Shown: positions 1 to 5,765 of the stretch, one piece after another | How the letters are laid out: the number at the start of each line of letters is the position of its first letter | How positions within the stretch are numbered: the first letter of the stretch is position 1 | Assembly: GCA_948759685.1 (NCBI GenBank) | Contig: CAQBGY010000171.1 | Coordinates: 1-6,930, forward strand | Direction: 5' to 3' | Origin: an uncultured Eubacterium sp. | GTDB lineage: Bacteria > Bacillota_A > Clostridia > Lachnospirales > Lachnospiraceae | DNA: 6,930 nucleotides | Program-made: the position numbers and the translations under genes | Notes under the pieces: generated by a model | What the model was told of the DNA's origin: nothing | What the model saw: only the letters and a program-made list of their open reading frames with translations | The model's database searches: none

Positions 1-2
1 CC

Positions 3-1241
3 ATTGAGTACATGATGGCTTCTCTTTTGGTGGCAGTATCAACCGCTATTGGCAACGCTGTCAATATCCGTATTCGTGGTGGATGGATTAGTAATTCTGC
101 CCTTTATATGATATTGGTAGGTCGTCCCGGAATGGGTAAAACTCCACCTCTGGATTTCGCATTCCGTCCCATCCGAAAGCATGATGCTAAAATCATCAAA
201 CAATTCAAATTGGATATGGAGCATTATAATAGCTTGGTTGAAAACGGCAAAGCTAAAAAAGACAACTCCTCTCCACTACCAGACAAACCTATTTTACGAA
301 GAACTATCATATCCGATTTTACTCCGGAGGCTTTAATGCGTGCGCTTGATGATAATCAACGAGGTATCGTGGTATATGTAGATGAAATCATGGGAATGTT
401 TAATGCCGTGAATCAATATAGTAAAGGGCAACTTATTGAGCAACTATTGACCGCCTTCAGCGGAAAACCGCTGGATATTTCAAGGTGTAGTATGCCTATA
501 CCGATTCATATAGAACACCCCTTTATAAATATAGTCGGTACAATGCAAACAACTCGTATGCACGAACTAATAGAGAAAGGTTATAAAGACAATGGGTTGA
601 TAGATAGGATAATTTTTGTATATCCATCCTCACAAGAAATTTCTGATTGGCAATTGGATGAAGATTCATCCTCCGCATCTTTTGATAAATACTCTGCTAT
701 GTGGGAATCTATCATTAACAAAGTAATTAGCTTACCTTTTACAGAGACAGAGGATAATGGATTAACACAAAAAATATTGGACTTTTCTTCGGAAGCCAAA
801 GCCTTTTTTACAAACTGGCGTAACGAGGCGATTCGAGCTGTCAATCAAATCCAAGATGATGGACTCGTGGATAGCAGAGTGATTAAGGCTCCTATGATTA
901 CTGCTCGTTTGGCTTTAGTCTTGCAAATTCTTCGTTGGGCTTGTGATGAAGTCCACAAGGATTTTGTAGATATAGACTCAGCCAAATCAGCTATTGCATT
1001 GAGTGAATACTTTGAGAACTGTTACGTCAACATCCAGAAATATATGTTGAGAGAGAGCGTTGAACCACAAAAGAGAGAATTGCTTGATTGCCTTTCCGCA
1101 AATTTTACTACTGCCGATGCTCTTCAAGCCGGGAAAGAAGTGGGGCTGTCTGAACGGTCAGTAATGTATTCGTTGGTCAATCTTGCTACGAATAAGATTA
1201 TCAAGAAGGTAAAGCGAGGTGAATATGAGAAACTGCAATAA
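3..1241 (+). CDS. DUF3987-type P-loop ATPase (helicase-like), 5' end outside window
   Basis: Probable replication helicase/ATPase of a mobile element. The frame is open to the left edge (I-E-Y precede the first Met at 12), so the true start is probably upstream; 409 residues follow that Met. Numbering from it, a Walker A motif GRPGMGKT lies at 37-44. A Walker B-like hydrophobic strand ending in DE (VVYVDE) is at 120-125. A sensor-like strand FINIVGTMQT lies near 171-180, and NGLIDRIIF near 194-202 holds Arg199, a possible arginine finger. The last ~57 residues (353-409) resemble a winged helix-turn-helix (TTADALQAGKEVGLSERSVMYSL). This layout fits the DUF3987 family, common on Bacteroidales integrative and mobilizable elements just upstream of DUF6371 proteins, as here. 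The family's biochemical role is poorly defined; helicase or replication-initiator function is inferred from the P-loop, the winged helix and the primase-like neighbour. The stop codon overlaps the first copy of a repeat array. Confidence 0.85.
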   Translation: MEYMMASLLVAVSTAIGNAVNIRIRGGWISNSALYMILVGRPGMGKTPPLDFAFRPIRKHDAKIIKQFKLDMEHYNSLVENGKAKKDNSSPLPDKPILRRTIISDFTPEALMRALDDNQRGIVVYVDEIMGMFNAVNQYSKGQLIEQLLTAFSGKPLDISRCSMPIPIHIEHPFINIVGTMQTTRMHELIEKGYKDNGLIDRIIFVYPSSQEISDWQLDEDSSSASFDKYSAMWESIINKVISLPFTETEDNGLTQKILDFSSEAKAFFTNWRNEAIRAVNQIQDDGLVDSRVIKAPMITARLALVLQILRWACDEVHKDFVDIDSAKSAIALSEYFENCYVNIQKYMLRESVEPQKRELLDCLSANFTTADALQAGKEVGLSERSVMYSLVNLATNKIIKKVKRGEYEKLQ

Positions 1242-1340
1242 ACGATACCTTTTGCACTTTGCAGTTGTTGCAGTTTGCATATTGTCCCATATAACTTTCT
1301 GCAAAACTGCAATAAGTGCAAACTGCACGGACTGCAATAA
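1231..1340. repeat. Iteron-like cluster of AACTGCAA direct and inverted repeats
   Basis: The word AACTGCAATAA occurs at 1231-1241 (over the stop codon of the upstream gene) and at 1305-1315. ACTGCAATAA recurs at 1331-1340, and AACTGCA at 1321-1327. The inverted form TTGCAGTT occurs at 1259-1266 and 1268-1275. The left block TTTGCACTTTGCAGTT (1251-1266) is nearly the reverse complement of 1305-1321, with a one-base length difference, so the spacer could form a long stem. Five or six copies in 110 bp is far above chance. Lying between two replication-type genes, it could be an iteron origin, an operator for one of their products, or an attenuator for the second gene. The sequence does not decide between these. 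Confidence 0.7.
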
Positions 1341-1354
1341 CAAAACGATGAAGT

Positions 1355-2374
1355 ATGACTGAATATAGATTTTCTCTTCAAAAATATAAACGAGGTACAA
1401 AGCTATCATGTCCGAAGTGTGGAAAGAAGCAATGCTTTGTCAGGTATATAGATAGTCAAGGAGAAATAACCTTTCCTGATTATGTGGGTAGATGTGACCA
1501 TGAACAATCTTGTCAATACCATTACACTCCATCAGATTATTTCCATGATAATCCAATGTTGGCGGACAGCAATAAGAATAGTTTTGTTGAAGTTCGCAAA
1601 TCCCAACCATACTTGCCACCTCCCATTTCTTTTATTGACAAAGAACTAATGGAACGAACTCTTACTAACTACGGTATGAATCCATTGTACATTTACCTGT
1701 CAGGGATATTGGGCAAAGACGAGACTTCTCGGATATTCCAACTATATCATATTGGCACATCAAAGAAGTGGGGCGGTTCTACTGTCTATTGGCAAATTGA
1801 TTGGCAGGGTAATGTACGAACAGGGAAGATAATGTTGTACGATGCAGAAACAGGACATCGGACAAAAGAGCCAAGAAGTTATGTTAGTTGGGTACATACA
1901 GAGCTGAATCTCCCAAACTACAATTTGAAGCAATGTTTGTTTGGCGAACATCTGTTGTCTGAGATTCCGACTAAACCAGTAGCTATTGTGGAAAGTGAAA
2001 AATCTGCTTTGGTAGCTACCCATTATATGCCGGAGTTTATATGGTTGGCAACAGGTGGAATACACGGATGCTTCAATTCTGACGTGGTAAGTGTGTTGAA
2101 AGGTCGGTCAGTTATGCTATGCCCGGATTTGGGTGCAAGAGAGGTTTGGCAAACCAAGATGGCTTTACTCATTTCCGTATGTTCTAAAGTTGTATTGAGT
2201 GATAGTTTGGAACAATGCGCCACAGACGAACAGCGCAAGAACGGACTTGATATTGCGGATTTCTTATTGATGACTGAAACACCTGCGATGATACTTCAAA
2301 AGATGATAAAGCGAAATCCAAACCTACAAACTTTGATTGACTACTTGCATTTGGAACTGGTAGATTCCGGTTAG
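1355..2374 (+). CDS. DUF6371-type zinc-ribbon/Toprim primase-like protein
   Basis: Protein of 339 residues resembling the bacterial/phage primase layout: an N-terminal zinc-binding region followed by a Toprim-like domain. A CPKC knuckle is at C19/C22, with C27, C47, H49 and C53 as further possible ligands (GRCDHEQSC at 46-53). The Toprim-like part has an acidic motif IVESEKSA (211-218, Glu213), then LATGG (231-235), and a second acidic motif LCPDLGA (255-261, Asp258). LDIADFLL (298-305) closes the domain. The usual Toprim DxD appears as D-L-G; I recall this as normal for DUF6371 rather than a local mutation. No complete DnaG-type catalytic core is evident, so it may be a reduced primase or a non-catalytic partner. 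It probably works with the upstream P-loop ATPase as a split primase-helicase during replication of the excised element. The ATG at 1355 is taken because it follows the repeat-filled spacer and leads straight into the zinc region. Confidence 0.8.
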   Translation: MTEYRFSLQKYKRGTKLSCPKCGKKQCFVRYIDSQGEITFPDYVGRCDHEQSCQYHYTPSDYFHDNPMLADSNKNSFVEVRKSQPYLPPPISFIDKELMERTLTNYGMNPLYIYLSGILGKDETSRIFQLYHIGTSKKWGGSTVYWQIDWQGNVRTGKIMLYDAETGHRTKEPRSYVSWVHTELNLPNYNLKQCLFGEHLLSEIPTKPVAIVESEKSALVATHYMPEFIWLATGGIHGCFNSDVVSVLKGRSVMLCPDLGAREVWQTKMALLISVCSKVVLSDSLEQCATDEQRKNGLDIADFLLMTETPAMILQKMIKRNPNLQTLIDYLHLELVDSG

Positions 2375-2669
2375 TGATGTGTTTTTGGAGAAGCCAAACT
2401 AAGGGGAAAGTAAAACTATTGATTATCCAAATAGATATAGGTGACAATAGCCACTCTTAAAGTTGACAGACAAATGGCATAGTTCGGACAAAGACAATGC
2501 TTGCATTTAAGATATGTAATGCCCCATTTTTAATGGGTATTCTATGCAAGAAGTACCACCGTCCGACAAAATAGTTTCACTCATTTGTCGTCTTGGAGGC
2601 TTCTTGCATTACTCGCAGGCTCGCAATGGATAGAACACTTTTAGAAATAAATTCCAGTTATAAACGCTT
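2375..2669. other. Structured non-coding region, candidate oriT
   Basis: These 295 bp before the mobilization genes hold no convincing gene. They contain many inverted repeats: GACAAATG 2469-2476 with CATTTGTC 2582-2589; TCGGAC 2484-2489 with GTCCGA 2561-2566; CTTGCAT 2500-2506 with ATGCAAG 2544-2550; and CCCATT 2523-2528 with AATGGG 2532-2537. All four have midpoints within about 5 bp of 2527. A short direct repeat CTCGCA occurs at 2612-2617 and 2620-2625. In Bacteroides mobilizable elements the origin of transfer usually lies beside the mob genes and contains inverted repeats bound by the accessory protein and relaxase. That makes this the best oriT candidate, but I cannot place a nic site from sequence alone. 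A structured leader RNA controlling the mob operon is the alternative. Confidence 0.5.
2544..2609. repeat. 66-bp nested stem-loop upstream of mobC
   Basis: ATGCAAGAAG at 2544-2553 is the perfect reverse complement of CTTCTTGCAT at 2600-2609. Inside it, CGACAAA (2564-2570) pairs with TTTGTCG (2584-2590) on the same centre, leaving a 13-nt loop. The left arm can instead pair with CTTGCAT at 2500-2506, so two mutually exclusive folds exist. It could be a relaxosome binding site within oriT or an RNA switch in the mob leader. Confidence 0.65.
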
Positions 2670-3044
2670 ATGAATATACAACAAGACAATAGCAAACAGA
2701 ATGCTCGTACTCGTCATATAGACATTCGTTTGACTCAAAAAGAGTATGAAGCGATAGTAGAAAAAGCAGCCGAATGTGGACTGACACTTAGCAACTACGG
2801 ACGAAGATTATTGCAAAATCACCATCCAAACAAACGACTTTCAGACAAGGAAGTACAAGGATTGAACTCTTTATCGGATGCACGAGCCGACCTTATCCGC
2901 ATTCAGAATGTACTCAAAAGTAAACCTGATGAGATTAAAAAACGATACTTCCGAGATGAAGATTATATGCGTGCTTGGATAGAAGCAGTAAATAGGCTTA
3001 TTGTCCGATGGGGACAAATACGAGATAGTATAAATCAAATTTGA
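2670..3044 (+). CDS. mobC: MobC-like relaxosome accessory protein
   Basis: Small basic protein of 124 residues, probably the DNA-binding accessory factor that recognises oriT and assists strand nicking by the relaxase. Residues ~15-48 (RHIDIRLTQKEYEAIVEKAAECGLTLSNYGRRLL) show the beta strand and two helices of a ribbon-helix-helix fold, as in the MobC/NikA group. The C-terminal half (~62-122) is predicted helical, including the WIEAVNRLIVRWGQIRD segment. Its stop is 4 bp before the relaxase ATG, so the two genes are almost certainly co-transcribed and probably translationally coupled. Length and order (small RHH gene, then relaxase) match Bacteroidales mobilization cassettes. The ATG at 2670 directly follows the structured candidate oriT; no clear Shine-Dalgarno is seen, as is usual in this phylum. 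Confidence 0.85.
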   Translation: MNIQQDNSKQNARTRHIDIRLTQKEYEAIVEKAAECGLTLSNYGRRLLQNHHPNKRLSDKEVQGLNSLSDARADLIRIQNVLKSKPDEIKKRYFRDEDYMRAWIEAVNRLIVRWGQIRDSINQI

Positions 3045-3048
3045 AATT

Positions 3049-4248
3049 ATGATAGCACAAGGAAACGCAATTTCTCATGGAGCACGAGCTATTGAGTATT
3101 CCATAGATAAAGACAAAGCCCGGCTCGTTAAGGTGAATGACTTGCCGGAAAATATAGAACCTTTGGCTATGTGGTCACGAATGATGCAACACCAGCATCA
3201 ATGTATGAAGGACAGATATAATCCGAAACCCATAACGCTGAACGCACTGCGCTTTGAGATTTCTCCAGCCAAAGAAGAATCGGCAGGGTGGACAATGACG
3301 GATTGGCAGAATTTGGCGGATGAGTTTATCGCCGTGCTTGATAGCATTGACAGAAGATGTGGCAAACCAGATAGTCATCTTAAACCGACCAATATCAAAA
3401 ATAGCCAGTATGTTGTTTCACTACACACTGACAGCAAAAGTGGCATCCCTCACTTGCACATTGTGGCTAACCGTATAGACAATATGGGCAAAACAAACGA
3501 TGCGCACTATATTGGTGAACGTGCCGTTCATGCTGCCAACATCATCAATGAGAGACGTGGCTGGGTGCAATCCGTGCAACGTCGTGATGAGAATATTCAG
3601 CAAATCAGTGAAGACTGCATCGCCATTTTGAAAGCTATGCCAGAATTTGATTGGGAAACTTATTGCCAGATGTTAAACGCCAAAGGGTATGATATTAAGT
3701 TGACAAAAGACGATGAGGGAGTGGTTAAAGGCTATGCTATACGAAAAGGAAATTCCATTTATAAATCTTCAATATTGGGTAAAAGTCGAAAATTAATGCC
3801 ATCAAAAATTGAAGCGACTTGGGCTGGATTACATGCTTCTAAGGAACAAATTCCCATTCAACCAACAGAAACAGAAGCACAAACAAAGGCACATAATAAT
3901 AAAGAAGTGGTTATTCTGTCAAATCCTATAACTCATCACTATTCCATGTCTGTAGATGGAGAGCAATTTGAGGTTGATATACCAGATATGGTTAAGTCTG
4001 TCTTTGACGAAGAGTTTGGAAGCCTTGATGAAGAAGTCAAACAGACCAATTTATTCAAAGTTGCCGCCTTACTATTTGCCGGATATTTGGATGCTGCCAC
4101 TTCTATGGCGGCTTCAAGCGGAGGTGGTGGCAGTCCCGGTGATGGATGGGGCAAAGATAAGGACGATGATGAGCGTAACTGGGCTATTCGTTGTGCAAAA
4201 ATGGCAAAATGGCTCTGTAAGCCGATTAAGCGTAGCAGGGGTAGATAG
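3049..4248 (+). CDS. Relaxase / mobilization nuclease
   Basis: Relaxase of 399 residues expected to nick one strand at oriT, stay covalently attached to the 5' end through a tyrosine, and lead the strand through a conjugative pore supplied by another element. The N-terminus carries HGARAIEYSIDKDKA, where Tyr17 is the likely catalytic residue. The metal site is SLHTDSKSGIPHLHIVANR: H126, D128, H135 and H137, with N141 following. This H-x-D...H-x-H pattern fits the MOBP-like relaxases of Bacteroides mobilizable elements. Residues ~180-270 carry the rest of a helical region typical of the family. The C-terminus is distinctive: a hydrophobic stretch (LFKVAALLFAGYLDAATSMAA, ~335-355), a glycine-rich linker (358-368), an acidic KDKDDDE patch, then a basic tail (KPIKRSRGR). 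It lies 4 bp after mobC and 26 bp before the coiled-coil gene. No primase or helicase domain is fused, and no coupling protein or pore genes are visible, so the element appears mobilizable rather than self-transmissible. Confidence 0.9.
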   Translation: MIAQGNAISHGARAIEYSIDKDKARLVKVNDLPENIEPLAMWSRMMQHQHQCMKDRYNPKPITLNALRFEISPAKEESAGWTMTDWQNLADEFIAVLDSIDRRCGKPDSHLKPTNIKNSQYVVSLHTDSKSGIPHLHIVANRIDNMGKTNDAHYIGERAVHAANIINERRGWVQSVQRRDENIQQISEDCIAILKAMPEFDWETYCQMLNAKGYDIKLTKDDEGVVKGYAIRKGNSIYKSSILGKSRKLMPSKIEATWAGLHASKEQIPIQPTETEAQTKAHNNKEVVILSNPITHHYSMSVDGEQFEVDIPDMVKSVFDEEFGSLDEEVKQTNLFKVAALLFAGYLDAATSMAASSGGGGSPGDGWGKDKDDDERNWAIRCAKMAKWLCKPIKRSRGR

Positions 4249-4274
4249 TATTTCATTTATAATCACATAGAACC

Positions 4275-4853
4275 ATGCGTAAAAGTAAATATGACCAATC
4301 TCCTTTACCAGTGCAGGGTAGTAAGTGCATAGATAAAGATGATAACATTAGCAAAATTGAAAATCGTGTTGATTTTGAAACCGAGCTTGTAAATCTCACG
4401 AATCAGATTAAGGACATCAAAGATGTTATCCAAGAATTGAGACAGATAAAAGCATTTGTAGATGCTTCAGTGTTAACTTTTGAAGAATCGGCACAGGTTC
4501 TCAATGCTGCTGTAAAAACATTTGACAATATCTCTGATACTATTTGCCATGCAATTATTCAGACGGAGAATACTGTTATAAATGTCAAACTTAGCGATGA
4601 GGATAAGGCTGTTCTTGCTGAATATCGCCATAGATTGATTGAGGCAGAAAAATCTTTATTTGAGAAGCAGATAACAGAATTGAAGGCACTTCATACTAAT
4701 CACTGGAAAGAAGTCTATAAATATGTAAAATCTGACACTTCGTTTTCTCTTAATGGCAGGATAGCCAAATGTGCCATTGTCGGATTCTGGATATTGTATG
4801 CGTATTTTTGTTTGACACTGGGAGGATTGATAATTTATATGAAGTTCTTTTAG
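4275..4853 (+). CDS. Coiled-coil protein with C-terminal membrane anchor (mob operon third gene)
   Basis: Unnamed 192-residue protein. The first ~30 residues are polar and probably disordered. Residues ~30-150 are rich in helix formers with heptad-like hydrophobics (VNLTNQIKDIKDVIQELRQIKAF; then EYRHRLIEAEKSLFEKQITELKAL), suggesting one or two coiled coils. Residues ~164-188 (AKCAIVGFWILYAYFCLTLGGLIIY) form one strong transmembrane segment, followed by MKFF. No signal peptide is seen, so the topology is probably a cytoplasmic coiled coil anchored by its tail in the inner membrane. The gene follows the relaxase by 26 bp and is the last + strand gene before the hairpin at 4858. Similar small genes often follow relaxases on Bacteroidales mobilizable elements. 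A role in bringing the relaxosome to the membrane or coupling protein is inferred from position and topology only. Confidence 0.75.
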   Translation: MRKSKYDQSPLPVQGSKCIDKDDNISKIENRVDFETELVNLTNQIKDIKDVIQELRQIKAFVDASVLTFEESAQVLNAAVKTFDNISDTICHAIIQTENTVINVKLSDEDKAVLAEYRHRLIEAEKSLFEKQITELKALHTNHWKEVYKYVKSDTSFSLNGRIAKCAIVGFWILYAYFCLTLGGLIIYMKFF

Positions 4854-4857
4854 AGGA

Positions 4858-4890
4858 ATTTGGAAGGATGGGCTGACCAACCTTCCAAAT
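4858..4890. terminator. Hairpin between convergent genes, probable bidirectional terminator
   Basis: ATTTGGAAGG (4858-4867) is the exact reverse complement of CCTTCCAAAT (4881-4890). After one A-A mismatch, TGG/CCA extends the stem around a 5-nt loop. It starts 4 bp after the stop codon of the coiled-coil gene and ends 3 bp before the stop codon of the opposing recombinase gene, ideal for terminating both transcripts. Neither side has a proper T tract, so intrinsic termination may be weak. A protein-binding or recombination site is a less likely reading. Confidence 0.7.
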
Positions 4891-4893
4891 ACA

Positions 4894-5700
4894 TCACCAT
4901 GTTATGACCTTATCAACAATCTCTTGTTGTTCGGCACTGCTACGCCTCAAATAAATGCGAGTGGTCTCAATGCTTTCATGTCCCATCAGGTCAGCAAGCA
5001 AAGAAATATCGTTGAACTTCTCCAAAAAATTCTTGGCAAAGCGATGGCGAAACGAATGAGGATAAACCACCTTCTCATTCAAACCATATTTTGTGGCATA
5101 GTTTTTTAACTGCTGCGCAATACCTCTGGTGGTGATACGCTCGCCAAAGCGATTGAGGAATAGATAACCGCTTGTACGATTGGTACTATTGAGCCACTCC
5201 GTAGCTTCCTTGCGGAGTGATTTAGGAATATAGATACGGCGTATCTTGCCACCTTTGGTATAGATGTCAAAATAACCTATCTGCACGTGTTCCACCTTCA
5301 TTTGTATAAGTTCACTGACTCTTGCACCTGTGGCTGCGAGAAAACGAACAACGAAATACCATTCTTGGTTTTCTTCTTTTTTTAGTTTGTTTTTCAGAAA
5401 AGCGTAGTCGGCATTGCTGATTACATTTTCTAGATAACTACGCTGTTGTACCTTGACAGATTTTAATCTCAAACGAGATTTATTCATATAGTCAAGATAC
5501 TTGTTCATTGCCTGAATACGTAGATTTACAGTTTTAGGCTTGAACTTCTCAATGAGATAAGTTTTATACACAAGCAAATTACGCTTGTTCAGTTCCTTGT
5601 GACGAGAATAATACTCTTTTACGGCATAGTGGTAAGCTGCAATCGTATTCTCCGCCATATTCCCTTGACGAAGATACGTTTCAAAATTTTCAATGTTCAT
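4894..5700 (-). CDS. Tyrosine recombinase (site-specific integrase/invertase) next to hsdS
   Basis: Tyrosine recombinase of 268 residues from the ATG ending at 5700; an in-frame ATG at 5730 would add 10 residues. The inner start is preferred because MNIENFETYLRQGNMAENTIAAY matches the start of the SAM-like core-binding domain, and the extra residues overlap a repeat. The N-terminal domain covers ~1-85 and the catalytic domain ~95-268. The full catalytic set is visible: Arg127 (TGARVSE), Lys149 (TKGGK), His215 and Arg218 (PHSFRHRF), His241 (LMGHES) and Tyr250 (TRIYLRR). The enzyme should be active. Its small size, with no arm-binding domain, is that of XerC/D-like recombinases and invertases rather than most Bacteroides element integrases. 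It is divergent from a truncated hsdS; such recombinases next to hsdS genes are known in Bacteroidales to invert and shuffle specificity genes, and that is the preferred role. It could instead be the integrase of the mobilizable element. Confidence 0.9.
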   Translation of the reverse strand: MNIENFETYLRQGNMAENTIAAYHYAVKEYYSRHKELNKRNLLVYKTYLIEKFKPKTVNLRIQAMNKYLDYMNKSRLRLKSVKVQQRSYLENVISNADYAFLKNKLKKEENQEWYFVVRFLAATGARVSELIQMKVEHVQIGYFDIYTKGGKIRRIYIPKSLRKEATEWLNSTNRTSGYLFLNRFGERITTRGIAQQLKNYATKYGLNEKVVYPHSFRHRFAKNFLEKFNDISLLADLMGHESIETTRIYLRRSSAEQQEIVDKVITW

Positions 5701-5705
5701 GTCTA

Positions 5706-5765
5706 ATACATTATTGGTTAAACAATTCATTATCGTTAATAATGTATGGTATTTACAAATTCATT
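5706..5765. repeat. Symmetric inverted/direct repeats between recombinase and hsdS, candidate recombination site
   Basis: ATACATTATT (5706-5715) is the exact reverse complement of AATAATGTAT (5738-5747), with 22 bp between. Inside lies CATTAT (5728-5733), which also pairs with ATAATG (5739-5744). ACAATTCATT (5722-5731) recurs as ACAAATTCATT (5755-5765). The block spans the recombinase start region and the point where the hsdS frame opens. Paired ~10-bp arms around a short core are what tyrosine recombinase sites look like, though this spacing is longer than a classical 6-8 bp core. It could also be an operator for recombinase autoregulation. Confidence 0.45.

Noticed and set aside
1245..1253. 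TACCTTTTG as a Bacteroides -7 promoter element (TAnnTTTG)
   Set aside because: It has one extra base relative to the consensus and no TTG at the expected -33 position.
2384..2398. TTTGG/CCAAA hairpin just after the Toprim gene as a terminator
   Set aside because: Only 5 bp of stem and no following T tract; too weak to call.
2377..2460. A 27-codon ATG frame in the region before mobC
   Set aside because: Too short, with no recognisable features, no start signal and no support beyond an open frame.
3939..4256. A 105-codon open frame on the - strand opposite the relaxase C-terminus
   Set aside because: Low-complexity Ser/Pro-rich product caused by the Gly-rich and acidic codons of the relaxase read on the other strand.
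3956..4270. A 104-codon open frame on the + strand overlapping the end of the relaxase gene
   Set aside because: It lies almost wholly inside the well-supported relaxase frame, has no recognisable domain and no spacing consistent with the operon; best read as an out-of-frame shadow.
5706..5730. Upstream ATG (5730) as the certain start of the recombinase
   Set aside because: The 10 extra residues (MNCLTNNVLD) precede the normal family start and overlap a repeat arm; the inner Met fits the core-binding domain better, though the longer form cannot be excluded.
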